NCBI GenBank assembly: GCA_002837195.1
Contig: KZ478060.1
Coordinates: 222,130 to 286,129, forward strand
DNA from: Enterobacterales bacterium CwR94
GTDB lineage: Bacteria > Pseudomonadota > Gammaproteobacteria > Enterobacterales > Enterobacteriaceae
Reading direction: 5' to 3'
Length of the DNA stretch: 64,000 nt
Shown here: positions 53,845 to 63,191 of the stretch, piece after piece
How positions within the stretch are numbered: the stretch's first letter is position 1
Layout: each line of letters starts with the position of its first letter
Made by a program: the position numbers and the translations under genes
The notes under the pieces: model-generated
Database searches by the model: none
What the model was told of the DNA's origin: nothing
What the model saw: the letters and a program-made list of their open reading frames with translations, nothing else

Positions 53845-54111
53845 ATGGATATCAACGATAAAGCACGCATCCAGTGGGCCTGCCGTCGTGGCATGCTGGA
53901 ATTAGATGTCACCATCATGCCCTTCTTCAAACACGAATATGACAGCCTGACCAGTGACGATAAGCACCTGTTTATTCGTTTGCTGGAGCACCCGGATCCC
54001 GACTTGTTCAACTGGTTGATGAACAAAGGGGAACCTGTCGATGTGGAATTGCAGCGCATTATTCAGTTGATTCAGCAACGTAACCAGGCGCGTGGCCCGG
54101 TGCCAGTCTGA
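53845..54111 (+). CDS. sdhE: SdhE, FAD assembly factor
   Basis: An 88-residue protein that promotes covalent flavinylation of SdhA and FrdA. The required RGxxE motif is at residues 15-19 (RGMLE), followed by LDVTIMPFF and [10 protein letters not shown], as in E. coli SdhE (YgfY). The preceding 218 nt hold the divergent promoters with ygfZ. cptA starts within its last 20 nt, so the two are coupled. Confidence 0.95.
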   Translation: MDINDKARIQWACRRGMLELDVTIMPFFKHEYDSLTSDDKHLFIRLLEHPDPDLFNWLMNKGEPVDVELQRIIQLIQQRNQARGPVPV

Positions 54112-54508
54112 GTTTTGGCCTTCCCGGCACGCACGTAGGCTGGTGCTGCTGCCAGTCTGCATTCTGCTACCGTTACTGGGCTGGCTGGCAACCACGCCAG
54201 CGCCGTATCCTGGCGTCACCGGGATACTGGCAGCGCTGTTGTTAGGTGAAAGCTGGCGCAACGGGCGGCGCGTGATGGCCTGGCGCGGTACGCTGAGCTG
54301 GCTCGACAATGGCGAATTCGTCTGGCAAACGCAGCGTATGGTGCTGCGCGGTCGACCGCTGCTGTTTCGCTGGGGAATTTATCTGCCGGTATACGATGCG
54401 CGACGGCGCAGACGCGGGGTGTGGCTGATGCATGACGCCATGACGGAAACCGCCTGGCGTCGTTGGTGTCGGGCGCTGACTATGCCGCCGCCCGCCGGAT
54501 TACAGTAG
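54092..54508 (+). CDS. cptA: CptA (YgfX) family membrane protein
   Basis: A 138-residue protein with two membrane helices at about 16-33 and 38-55 ([30 protein letters not shown]) and a basic cytosolic tail ([10 protein letters not shown]). The place behind sdhE, GTG start with a 20-nt overlap and topology identify it as YgfX/CptA. In E. coli it is proposed as the toxin of the CptAB pair that affects FtsZ and MreB, and in Serratia it acts with SdhE on prodigiosin and respiration. Its stop overlaps the convergent fldB stop by 9 nt. Confidence 0.85.
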   Translation: MARCQSEFWPSRHARRLVLLPVCILLPLLGWLATTPAPYPGVTGILAALLLGESWRNGRRVMAWRGTLSWLDNGEFVWQTQRMVLRGRPLLFRWGIYLPVYDARRRRRGVWLMHDAMTETAWRRWCRALTMPPPAGLQ

Positions 54509-55018
54509 CTCTGCCATTTCGGTGAGGATTTGCTCACACCACTGCGCGATACGTTCGTCGGTTAAGTCGAATTCGTTGACGTCGTCCAGCGCCAGGCCGG
54601 TAAAGGTTTTACCGTCGTCCATTAACGCTTTCGATGCCGTGAATTCAAAGCCTGCGCTGGGCCAGTAGCCAACAAACTGCACCCCCATCGGGTGTAGCAA
54701 GTCATGCAGTAATCCCAGGGCATCCAGGAACCATTCACCGTAGCCCAATGCATCGCCCATACCGAATAAGGCGACAATTTTACCGCGTAGTTGTAGCGTA
54801 GGCAGGGTGGTCCAGACGGCTTCCCAGTCTTCCTGTAGCTCGCCGAAATCCCAGGTGGGGATCCCCAGAATCAGCATGTCGTACTGCTCCATTAACTGCG
54901 GAGCATCTTCTTTCAGATTATGCAGTGTCACCAGCTCATCGCCGATCACATCGCGGATTTTCTCTGCTGCCATTTCGGTGTAGCAGGTACTCGATCCGTA
55001 AAACAGTCCAATCTTCAC
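54500..55018 (-). CDS. fldB: Flavodoxin 2
   Basis: A 172-residue FMN-binding electron carrier. The phosphate loop is GSSTCYTE, the two isoalloxazine-stacking regions are [12 protein letters not shown] and [10 protein letters not shown]. It matches E. coli FldB (173 aa) strongly. I take the GTG at 55018, which gives [10 protein letters not shown] as in E. coli and sits a normal distance from AAGAG; a GTG three codons upstream abuts that site. In E. coli it is SoxRS-controlled. Confidence 0.94.
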   Translation of the reverse strand: MKIGLFYGSSTCYTEMAAEKIRDVIGDELVTLHNLKEDAPQLMEQYDMLILGIPTWDFGELQEDWEAVWTTLPTLQLRGKIVALFGMGDALGYGEWFLDALGLLHDLLHPMGVQFVGYWPSAGFEFTASKALMDDGKTFTGLALDDVNEFDLTDERIAQWCEQILTEMAELL

Positions 55019-55115
55019 CGGTGTCACTCTTGTTAACCAACCTCAGGGCGCGAGTGTATCAGAAAGCGGTCAGACTGAGGCATAATGCGCACAATCTCAC
55101 ACATCAGGAGGGGAC

Positions 55116-56009
55116 GTGCAGGACACTCCGTTGATTGAACAATTCCTTGATGCGCTCTGGATCGAACGCAACCTGGCGCAAAATACCTTGAGCGCCTATC
55201 GGCTGGATTTAACCGGCCTTGCGCAATGGCTGGATGCGCAAGGGAAAACGGTGCTCACTGCAGAATCGATGGATTTGCAGGGCTTTCTCGCCGAACGCGT
55301 CGAAGGGGGCTACAAGGCAACCAGCACGGCCCGTCTGCTCAGCGCGATGCGCCGTCTGTATCAATATTGCTATCGCGAAAAGCTGCGTGATGACGATCCC
55401 TGCGCGTTACTGGCTTCGCCAAAATTGCCCCAGCGGCTGCCCAAAGATTTGAGCGAGGCGCAGGTGGAGCGCTTGCTACAGGCGCCCTCACTGGAAGAAC
55501 CAATTGAGTTACGCGATAAAGCGATGCTGGAACTCCTGTATGCAACAGGACTCCGGGTGTCAGAACTGGTAGGCTTAACCCTCAGTGATGTGAGTCTACG
55601 CCAGGGCGTGGTGCGTGTTATCGGCAAAGGCAACAAAGAACGCCTGGTGCCGCTGGGCGAAGAGGCGGTGCACTGGCTGGAGCAATTTATTGAGTATGGG
55701 CGTCCGTGGTTGCTAAACGGGCGCACTATCGATGTGTTGTTTCCCAGCAGCCGCGCGCAACAAATGACACGCCAGACCTTTTGGCACCGCATTAAACATT
55801 ATGCCGTGCTGGCGGGGATCGATGCGGAGAAGTTGTCGCCGCACGTGTTACGCCACGCCTTCGCGACCCACTTACTGAACCATGGTGCCGATCTGCGTGT
55901 CGTACAGATGCTTTTGGGGCATAGCGATTTGTCCACCACTCAAATTTACACGCATGTAGCGACTGAGCGCCTGCGTCAGTTACACCAACAACATCATCCA
56001 CGGGCCTGA
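55116..56009 (+). CDS. xerD: Site-specific tyrosine recombinase XerD
   Basis: A 297-residue recombinase that, with XerC, resolves chromosome dimers at dif. The N-terminal SAM-like core-binding domain is about 1-105. The catalytic set is complete: Arg147, Lys171, His243, Arg246, His269 and Tyr278 (IYTHV). GTG start behind a strong AGGAGGGG. It leads the xerD-dsbC-recJ operon as in E. coli. Confidence 0.97.
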   Translation: MQDTPLIEQFLDALWIERNLAQNTLSAYRLDLTGLAQWLDAQGKTVLTAESMDLQGFLAERVEGGYKATSTARLLSAMRRLYQYCYREKLRDDDPCALLASPKLPQRLPKDLSEAQVERLLQAPSLEEPIELRDKAMLELLYATGLRVSELVGLTLSDVSLRQGVVRVIGKGNKERLVPLGEEAVHWLEQFIEYGRPWLLNGRTIDVLFPSSRAQQMTRQTFWHRIKHYAVLAGIDAEKLSPHVLRHAFATHLLNHGADLRVVQMLLGHSDLSTTQIYTHVATERLRQLHQQHHPRA

Positions 56010-56031
56010 CCGTGGAGCATAAGGAAATAAG

Positions 56032-56736
56032 ATGAAAAAGCGTTTCGTGTTGATCTCTCTGCTGATGGCGGCTGCCGCCAGTTTTGCCCACGCCGATGAT
56101 GCGGCAATCAACGCTTCTTTAAAGCGTTTAGGGCTGAATGACACTGAGATCCAACCTTCACCTCTGCCGGGCATTAAAACGGTGCTCAGCGAAAGTGGTG
56201 TCTTGTATGTCACCGACGACGGTAAGCATTTCGTGCAGGGACCGCTGTACGATCTGAGCGGTGCGCAGCCAGTGAATGTCACCAACAAAATGTTGGAGAA
56301 GAAAGTCGAAGAGCTGAAAGATGAGATGATCGTGTACAAGGCTGCGAAGCAGGAACACGTGATCACGGTCTTTACTGACATTACTTGCGGCTATTGCCAC
56401 AAGCTGCATGAGCAGATGAAAGACTACAATGCACTGGGAATTACCGTCCGTTACCTCGCTTTCCCACGTGAAGGCATGAACGGTCAGGTCGCGCAGAACA
56501 TGAAATCAATCTGGTGTGCGGCTGACCGCAACAAAGCATTCGATGCCGCTGAAAACGGCAAAGCCCCCGCGCCGGCAGAGTGCAACATCGATCTCAGCCA
56601 GCATTACAAATTAGGCGTGCTGTTTGGTATTCAGGGCACGCCAGCCATTTTGCTGGAAAACGGCATGATGGTGCCTGGCTATCAGGGCCCGCAAGAGATG
56701 AAACAGATGCTGGATAAGGTAACCGCTAAACAGTGA
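56032..56736 (+). CDS. dsbC: Thiol:disulfide interchange protein DsbC
   Basis: A 234-residue periplasmic disulphide isomerase. The signal peptide ends near AHA-DDA (21). The N-terminal dimerisation domain is followed by a thioredoxin fold with the active site Cys119-Gly-Tyr-Cys122. A cis-Pro is in GTPAIL. It corrects wrong disulphides and is kept reduced by DsbD. The last bases overlap the recJ start. Confidence 0.96.
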   Translation: MKKRFVLISLLMAAAASFAHADDAAINASLKRLGLNDTEIQPSPLPGIKTVLSESGVLYVTDDGKHFVQGPLYDLSGAQPVNVTNKMLEKKVEELKDEMIVYKAAKQEHVITVFTDITCGYCHKLHEQMKDYNALGITVRYLAFPREGMNGQVAQNMKSIWCAADRNKAFDAAENGKAPAPAECNIDLSQHYKLGVLFGIQGTPAILLENGMMVPGYQGPQEMKQMLDKVTAKQ

Positions 56737-58463
56737 AGTTAACCACGCAATTACGCCGCCGCGAAGCGGTAGAAGCACCAGGATTGCCCGATGCGTTGGC
56801 ACCGCTGTTGCGGCGTCTGTATGCCAGCCGTGGCATTTGTGATGGCGCGCAACTGGAGCGTGGGGCAAAATTTTTGCTGCCCTTCAGCCAACTGAGCGGC
56901 ATTGACCGCGCGGTGGCCGTGTTGCATCAAGCGCTGGCGGCAGGCAAACGCATTATGGTGGTGGGCGATTTTGACGCCGATGGTGCCACCAGCACCGCCC
57001 TCAGCGTCTTGGCTCTACGCAGCATGGGAGGCAATAATATTGCCTATCTGGTCCCTAACCGGTTTGAAGACGGTTATGGCCTGAGCCCGGAAGTGGTGGA
57101 GCAAGCCCATGCGCGGGGGGCTGAAGTGATCCTCACCGTGGATAACGGTATCTCCTCGCATGCGGGGGTGCAAACCGCCCATGATAAAGGCATCCCGGTG
57201 GTGGTCACCGACCACCATTTGCCCGGCGAAACCTTACCTGCGGCGGCCGCCATCGTGAACCCCAATCTTGATGACTGCGAATTTCCTTCACGGGCATTGG
57301 CGGGCGTCGGCGTGGCGTTTTATCTGATGTTGGCTTTGCGCGCCTACCTGCGCGAGCAGGGCTGGTTTAGTGACGGGCGCAGTGAACCGAATCTGGCAGA
57401 ACTGTTGGATCTGGTGGCGCTTGGCACCGTGGCCGATGTGGTGCCGTTGGATGCCAATAACCGCATTCTGGTCTGGCAGGGATTAAGCCGTATCCGCGTC
57501 GGCAAATGCCGGGCAGGCATCCGCGCGTTGCTGGAGATTGCCAATCGCGATGCACGCCAACTGGTGGCAAGCGATCTGGGTTTTGCGTTGGGGCCACGCT
57601 TGAATGCGGCGGGGCGTCTTGATGATATGTCGGTGGGTGTGGCGCTGCTGCTGAGCGATAACATTGCCGAAGCGCGCATGTTGGCCAATGAACTGGATGC
57701 GTTAAACCAAACGCGCAAAGAGATTGAGCAGGGCATGCAGGCAGAAGCGCTCACGCTGTGCCAGCAGTTGGAAAGCAGCAGTGAAGCCTTGCCGCTGGGC
57801 CTGGCGATGTACCATCCCGAATGGCATCAGGGCGTGGTCGGTATTTTGGCCTCTCGCTTAAAAGAGCGCTTCCATCGTCCGGTGATTGCGTTTGCACCGG
57901 CGGGTGATGGCACGCTGAAAGGATCGGGCCGTTCGATTGCCGGCTTGCATCTGCGCGATGCACTTGAGCGCTTAGATACCTTGCATCCGGGGCTGATGCT
58001 GAAATTTGGCGGTCATGCGATGGCAGCGGGGTTGTCGTTAGAAATGGCGCATTTTGATACGTTTCGTCAGCGGTTTGCCGAACTGGTGGGTGAGTTGCTG
58101 GACGAGTCCGCCTTGCAAGGGATTATCTGGTCTGATGGCGAGCTGGCCCCCCATGATATGACGCTCCATACGGCGGAGATGCTGCGCGAAGCAGGGCCGT
58201 GGGGGCAAATGTTCCCCGAGCCAGTTTTTGATGGCAAATTTACGCTGTTGCAGCAGCGGATTGTGGGTGAGCGCCATTTAAAAGTGATGTTAGAACCGGT
58301 TGGCGGCGGGCCGCTGCTGGACGGTATCGCGTTTAATGTGGATACCACGCTGTGGCCGGATAACAGCGCACGCACGGTAGAAGTGGCCTACAAATTGGAT
58401 GTGAATGAGTTTCGCGGCAACCGCAATGTGCAGCTCATGATAGAGCATATTTGGGCGGTCTAA
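56733..58463 (+). CDS. recJ: Single-stranded-DNA-specific exonuclease RecJ
   Basis: A 576-residue 5'-3' single-strand exonuclease of the DHH family. Metal motifs are GDFDADGATSTA (about residue 73), DNGISSHAG and TDHHLPGE; the C-terminal DHHA1 region with GGHAMAAG is also there. It acts in RecF-pathway recombination and mismatch repair. The GTG start overlaps the dsbC stop (GTGA), so it is coupled as in E. coli. Confidence 0.97.
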   Translation: MKLTTQLRRREAVEAPGLPDALAPLLRRLYASRGICDGAQLERGAKFLLPFSQLSGIDRAVAVLHQALAAGKRIMVVGDFDADGATSTALSVLALRSMGGNNIAYLVPNRFEDGYGLSPEVVEQAHARGAEVILTVDNGISSHAGVQTAHDKGIPVVVTDHHLPGETLPAAAAIVNPNLDDCEFPSRALAGVGVAFYLMLALRAYLREQGWFSDGRSEPNLAELLDLVALGTVADVVPLDANNRILVWQGLSRIRVGKCRAGIRALLEIANRDARQLVASDLGFALGPRLNAAGRLDDMSVGVALLLSDNIAEARMLANELDALNQTRKEIEQGMQAEALTLCQQLESSSEALPLGLAMYHPEWHQGVVGILASRLKERFHRPVIAFAPAGDGTLKGSGRSIAGLHLRDALERLDTLHPGLMLKFGGHAMAAGLSLEMAHFDTFRQRFAELVGELLDESALQGIIWSDGELAPHDMTLHTAEMLREAGPWGQMFPEPVFDGKFTLLQQRIVGERHLKVMLEPVGGGPLLDGIAFNVDTTLWPDNSARTVEVAYKLDVNEFRGNRNVQLMIEHIWAV

Positions 58464-58476
58464 GCGCAGTGATGTC

Positions 58477-58501
58477 AGGGAGAGGCGATGTTCCTCTCCC
58501 T
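58477..58501. other. Hairpin between convergent recJ and LysE-type gene
   Basis: AGGGAGAGG pairs perfectly with CCTCTCCCT over a 7-nt loop, 13 nt after the recJ stop. No T-run follows on either strand. It is probably a two-way stop or mRNA end stabiliser. Confidence 0.5.
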
Positions 58502-58512
58502 GCCGTGTAGGT

Positions 58513-59133
58513 TCAGCGCTTGCTAAAGGCCAGTTTGGCAGCAAACAGCAAGAAAATCCCACCGGTTGTCCGATCCAATCCCTTCACCACTTTCTCACGG
58601 CGCAGCAGATGTGCCAGCGGACGGGTGGCTGTAATCAATAAGCCTGACCACAGCGCACCCAGCACCAAATGAATCCCGACCAGCCCAAATGTCCACAGCA
58701 CCGGAGAGTGCCCTTGCGGGATAAACTGCGGTAAAAACGAGACATAGAAGATGCCGATTTTCGGATTCAGCATGTTGCCGAACATCCCGCGGAGAAACCA
58801 GTTTTGGGTTCTCACACTGTCTGCGCTGGCTTCGCCCATTTGGCTGCGCGGCTTGATTAACATTTGCACGCCCAGATACGCCAGATAGGCAGCACCACAG
58901 AGTTTCAACACGGTGTAGGCCAGTTCGGAGACCGCAATCAGTGCCCCCAACCCAAACGCCACAGCGGCGGCCCACACCAGGCAACCTGCGCTGATCCCCA
59001 ATTGTGCCTGTAGGGCTTTTTTCGGGCCTTCGACGGACGCGGTGCGTAAAATCAGGGCCGTATCCAGGCCAGGTGTGAGAGTGAGCAGGGTAGCGGCCAG
59101 CGTAAAGGCCAGTAAGGCATCAGTGACGGACAT
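58513..59133 (-). CDS. LysE/RhtB-family amino-acid exporter
   Basis: A 206-residue inner-membrane exporter with about six helices. The N-terminal [16 protein letters not shown] carries the family PGPN-like turn, and [22 protein letters not shown] is the second signature. Members export amino acids, homoserine or related metabolites. It is inserted between recJ and prfB, which are adjacent in E. coli, so it is a lineage-specific addition. Substrate is unknown. Confidence 0.87.
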   Translation of the reverse strand: MSVTDALLAFTLAATLLTLTPGLDTALILRTASVEGPKKALQAQLGISAGCLVWAAAVAFGLGALIAVSELAYTVLKLCGAAYLAYLGVQMLIKPRSQMGEASADSVRTQNWFLRGMFGNMLNPKIGIFYVSFLPQFIPQGHSPVLWTFGLVGIHLVLGALWSGLLITATRPLAHLLRREKVVKGLDRTTGGIFLLFAAKLAFSKR

Positions 59134-59360
59134 GGTTTTCTCCGGTGGAAAACCAAAAAATTAGCACCCTGACAGGAAAAAATCGACCTCTTAATCCGCC
59201 GCGCAGAACCGGTGACCAGAGCCCCTGGCGTCCCGGCGATCGGGCGGTGGGTTATCTGCATCCGTGCGCGACAACAGGCTACACCCCTGCAAGGTTTTCA
59301 GGTAAACTACGCCGTTACTTTTATGCCTTTAATCGATCATTAAAAAAGACTGCTAACGCC

Positions 59361-60459
59361 ATGTTTGAAATCAATCCGGTAAAAAACCGCATCCAGGATC
59401 TCTCTGAACGCAGCGACGTTCTTAGGGGGTATCTTTGACTACGATGCCAAGAAAGAACGCCTCGAAGAAGTAAACGCTGAGCTTGAACAACCCGATGTGT
59501 GGAACGAGCCCGACCGCGCGCAAGCGTTGGGTAAAGAGCGCTCCTCACTGGAAGTGATCGTCAATACCTTAGACCAGATGCGTCAGGGATTAGAAGACGT
59601 GACCGGCTTGCTGGAACTGGCGGTAGAAGCCGACGACGAAGAGACGTTCAACGAAGCCGTTGTTGAACTGGACGGACTGGATAAAAAACTGGCTGAGCTG
59701 GAGTTCCGCCGTATGTTTTCCGGTGAATACGATGGTGCAGACTGCTACATCGATATTCAGGCAGGCTCGGGCGGTACCGAAGCGCAGGACTGGGCCAGCA
59801 TGCTGCTGCGTATGTATCTGCGCTGGGCGGAAGCGCGCGGCTTTAAATCTGAAATCATTGAAGAGTCCGAAGGCGAAGTGGCCGGTATCAAATCGGTGAC
59901 CATCCGCGTTCAGGGCGAATACGCTTTTGGCTGGCTGCGCACGGAAACCGGCGTGCATCGTTTGGTGCGTAAGAGCCCGTTCGACTCCGGCGGCCGTCGT
60001 CATACCTCCTTCAGTTCGGTGTTTATCTACCCGGAAGTGGATGACGATATTGATATTGATATCAACCCGGCTGATTTGCGTATTGACGTTTACCGCGCCT
60101 CGGGTGCGGGCGGTCAGCACGTTAACAAAACCGAGTCTGCGGTGCGTATTACCCACTTGCCGACCAACATTGTGGTGCAGTGCCAGAACGACCGTTCACA
60201 GCACAAAAACAAAGATCAGGCCTTTAAGCAGTTACGCGCCAAGCTGTATGAATATGAAATGCAGAAGAAAAATGCAGACAAGCAGGCAGCGGAAGATAAC
60301 AAGTCTGACATTGGCTGGGGCAGCCAGATTCGTTCATACGTTTTAGACGATTCACGAATCAAAGATCTGCGCACCAGCGTAGAAACCCGCAACACGCAAG
60401 CGGTGCTGGATGGCGATCTGGACCGTTTTATTGAAGCAAGTTTGAAAGCAGGGCTATAA
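59361..60459 (+). CDS. prfB: Peptide chain release factor 2 (programmed +1 frameshift)
   Basis: RF2 recognises UAA and UGA. The gene is read in two frames: 25 codons from ATG 59361 to CTT (59433-59435), then a +1 shift past TGA (59436-59438) into the frame starting GAC at 59437. The product has 365 residues, equal to E. coli RF2. The GGQ catalytic loop ([11 protein letters not shown]) and the anticodon-like SPF motif (KSPFDSGG) are intact. It lies 9 nt before lysS, with which it forms an operon. It is not a pseudogene. Confidence 0.97.
59424..59438 (+). promoter_or_regulatory. prfB autoregulatory frameshift site
   Basis: AGGGGG (59424-59429), an internal Shine-Dalgarno-like element, stands 3 nt before CTT TGA at codons 25-26, with C following. 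This is the canonical RF2 feedback site: when RF2 is scarce the ribosome slips from CUU to UUU and continues. Confidence 0.96.
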
Positions 60460-60468
60460 GGAACCGAC

Positions 60469-61989
60469 ATGTCTGAACAACAACCGCAGAGCGTTGATGC
60501 CGCACTTGAGCTTAACAATGAACTGAAAGCGCGTCGTGAGAAGCTGAGTGCGCTGCGTGAGAACGGCGTGGCGTTTCCTAACGATTTCCGCCGCGATAGC
60601 CTGTCTGATGCGCTGCACGCGCAGTATGACGACAAAGAGAGCGAAGAACTGGAAGCGCTGGGCATCGAAGTGAGCGTGGCTGGGCGTATGATGACCCGCC
60701 GCATCATGGGTAAAGCCTCTTTTGTCACTCTGCAAGATGTGGGTGGCCGTATTCAGCTGTATGTCTCACGTGATGATCTGCCAGAAGGCGAATACAACGA
60801 GCAGTTCAAGAAGTGGGACCTGGGCGATATCCTGGGTGCGCGCGGCAAGCTGTTTAAAACCAAAACCGGTGAGCTGTCGATCCACTGTACTGAGCTGCGC
60901 CTGCTGACCAAAGCCCTGCGCCCTCTGCCGGACAAATTCCACGGCCTCGCCGATCAGGAAACCCGCTATCGTCAGCGCTACCTGGATCTGATCGCCAACG
61001 AAGAGTCGCGCGCGACCTTTAAAGTGCGTTCAAAAATCATGGCCGGTATCCGCAGCTTCATGGTCGGTCGTGACTTTATGGAAGTCGAAACGCCGATGAT
61101 GCAGGTGATCCCTGGCGGTGCGTCCGCGCGTCCGTTTATCACCCATCACAATGCGCTGGATATCGATATGTATCTGCGTATTGCGCCTGAGCTGTACCTG
61201 AAGCGTTTGGTGGTTGGCGGTTTTGACCGCGTATTTGAAATCAACCGCAACTTCCGTAACGAAGGCATTTCTCCGCGTCACAACCCAGAGTTCACCATGA
61301 TGGAACTCTATATGGCGTATGCGGATTACAAAGATCTGATTGAACTGACCGAAAGTCTGTTCCGTACGCTGGCGCAAGATGTGTTAGGACACACCGCTGT
61401 GCCTTATGGCGAGCACGTGTTTGATTTCGGCAAGCCGTTCGAAAAACTGACCATGCGTGAAGCGATCAAAAAATACCGTCCAGAGACCGATCTCAGCGAT
61501 CTGGATGATTTTGATAAAGCGGTAGCGATTGCTCAGTCTATCGGCATCAAAGTTGAGAAGAGCTGGGGTCTGGGCCGTGTCGTCACGGAGATTTTCGAAG
61601 AGACCGCAGAAGCGCACTTGATGCAGCCGACCTTTATCACGGAATACCCAGCGGAAGTGTCCCCGCTGGCACGTCGTAACGACGAGAATCCTGAAATCAC
61701 TGACCGCTTTGAGTTCTTCATTGGTGGCCGTGAAATCGGTAACGGCTTCTCAGAGCTGAACGATGCAGAAGATCAGGCGGAACGTTTCCTGCAACAGGTG
61801 AATGCCAAAGATGCAGGCGATGACGAAGCGATGTTCTACGACGAAGATTACGTGACAGCACTGGAGCATGGCCTGCCGCCAACGGCGGGTCTGGGCATCG
61901 GTATTGACCGCATGGTAATGCTGTTCACCAACAGCCACACCATTCGCGATGTGATCCTGTTCCCGGCACTGCGTCCGTCCTCGAAGTAA
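60469..61989 (+). CDS. lysS: Lysyl-tRNA synthetase, class II
   Basis: A 506-residue class II synthetase. The N-terminal OB-fold anticodon domain is about 60-150; catalytic motif 2 is [13 protein letters not shown] with [10 protein letters not shown], and motif 3 is [13 protein letters not shown]. It charges tRNA-Lys in the cytosol. It follows prfB as in E. coli, with a GGAAC ribosome site. A GC-rich hairpin lies 8 nt after its stop. Confidence 0.97.
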   Translation: MSEQQPQSVDAALELNNELKARREKLSALRENGVAFPNDFRRDSLSDALHAQYDDKESEELEALGIEVSVAGRMMTRRIMGKASFVTLQDVGGRIQLYVSRDDLPEGEYNEQFKKWDLGDILGARGKLFKTKTGELSIHCTELRLLTKALRPLPDKFHGLADQETRYRQRYLDLIANEESRATFKVRSKIMAGIRSFMVGRDFMEVETPMMQVIPGGASARPFITHHNALDIDMYLRIAPELYLKRLVVGGFDRVFEINRNFRNEGISPRHNPEFTMMELYMAYADYKDLIELTESLFRTLAQDVLGHTAVPYGEHVFDFGKPFEKLTMREAIKKYRPETDLSDLDDFDKAVAIAQSIGIKVEKSWGLGRVVTEIFEETAEAHLMQPTFITEYPAEVSPLARRNDENPEITDRFEFFIGGREIGNGFSELNDAEDQAERFLQQVNAKDAGDDEAMFYDEDYVTALEHGLPPTAGLGIGIDRMVMLFTNSHTIRDVILFPALRPSSK

Positions 61990-61996
61990 GTCATTC

Positions 61997-62022
61997 GTTT
62001 GTCCCCCGCGAGGGGGACAAAC
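61997..62022. repeat. Perfect GC-rich hairpin after lysS, similar to the 49-kb array units
   Basis: GTTTGTCCCCC pairs with GGGGGACAAAC (11 bp, loop GCGA). It has no T-run. The arm GGGGGACAAAC recurs in the units of the array at 49360-49735, so this may be a single dispersed member of the same repeat family. Confidence 0.6.
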
Positions 62023-62109
62023 CCCTGCTGTACTCCCCTTTCTATAAATCCACATGACAAATCGGCACGGCCTGTGCAGGATGAAGGTTTTCTGCTGCAG
62101 GAAATCAGC

Positions 62110-62958
62110 ATGAGCGCAAAAACCCTGGCCCTTGAAAGCCGCATTCGCCAGCAATGGGAGCACCTCTCTGCACAGGAGCAGCGTCTGGCCGATATTTTAC
62201 TGGCGGCACCCGGTCAGTTAGCCACCCATACCGCGACAGAGCTGGCGTCCAGTGCGGGCGTCTCCAAGGCCACGACGACGCGCTTTTTCCGCCGACTCGG
62301 TTATGAAAACTATGAAGCCGCCCGGCGTCAGGCGCGTGAAATGCAAACCAGCGGCTCACCGCTGTATCTGCACGCCACGCATGCCTCACCCTTAAACCGC
62401 AGCGTCCAGACGCATCTGGAGCGCGAAATGGCTAATCTGGTTAACAGTTACCGCTCACTGGATGACGCCCAACTGGCCGAAATGGTCGAGGCGTTGGCGG
62501 GCGCGCGACGCATTGTTGTGCTGGGGTGGCGACACAGCCAAACCATTGCCACGCTGCTGTGGCGTGATTTAGTGCATGTTCATAATGATGTTCGTCTGCT
62601 GCCGCGTCCCGGTGATTCTCTGGCAGAGCATTTCGTGGGATTAGGGCCGCAGGACGTCGCCATCTGCGTCGGGCTGCGCCGCCGGATGCCTGCTCTGGGC
62701 ATCGCAATGAATGCGTTAGCGGAAATGAAGGTGCCGATGATCTATCTGTCGGATGTGCTCTCCGGTAAGCCAGGCAAGCAGGCAAATTGGGTGATTCGCT
62801 GCCACACCGAAGGCAGCATGCTGTTTGACAGCACGGTCGCACTGGCGGCGGTGTGTAATCTGCTGTGTTCACTGGTCGCGCAGGCGCGCGGTAAGACCAG
62901 TAATGATCAGTTAAGCCAGATAGAAACGATCCATGAAATGCTGGAGGAACTGGAATGA
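62110..62958 (+). CDS. MurR/RpiR-family regulator
   Basis: A 282-residue regulator: N-terminal RpiR HTH (TATELASSAGVSKATTTRFFRRLGYENYEAARRQ) and a C-terminal SIS sugar-phosphate-binding domain (RRIVVLGWRHSQTIATLL). AGGAA precedes the ATG 62110; the open frame from 61999 runs through the hairpin and is rejected. Family members respond to phosphosugars. It is followed 233 nt later by an amino-acid-type ABC binding protein, which it may regulate. Confidence 0.87.
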   Translation: MSAKTLALESRIRQQWEHLSAQEQRLADILLAAPGQLATHTATELASSAGVSKATTTRFFRRLGYENYEAARRQAREMQTSGSPLYLHATHASPLNRSVQTHLEREMANLVNSYRSLDDAQLAEMVEALAGARRIVVLGWRHSQTIATLLWRDLVHVHNDVRLLPRPGDSLAEHFVGLGPQDVAICVGLRRRMPALGIAMNALAEMKVPMIYLSDVLSGKPGKQANWVIRCHTEGSMLFDSTVALAAVCNLLCSLVAQARGKTSNDQLSQIETIHEMLEELE

Positions 62959-63191
62959 TGCCATCTGCTGGTGCAAGAAGGGCGAAGGTCTCCCTGTTGA
63001 GGTGCAGCAGCCGGTTTTTCCAGATCGGCTGAAGAAACAAGCGAAAAAATTTTATCCCATCATGAAACATATGTTTCTCTGTGATTTTTCAGGAAAAAAT
63101 TTTTTCATTGCCTGGGTGGGAAAGGTTGGTGAGAAAAATGGCACGGAAGCTGCAACGTTGTCATCACACCAACCACCAGGGAATCACCATA

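Noticed and set aside
59361-59438. In-frame TGA early in prfB as a sign of a pseudogene
   Set aside because: The stop is part of the conserved programmed frameshift site and the downstream frame is intact with all RF2 motifs.
61999-62109. N-terminal extension of the RpiR gene
   Set aside because: It would begin inside the post-lysS hairpin; ATG 62110 has AGGAA and the normal family N-terminus.
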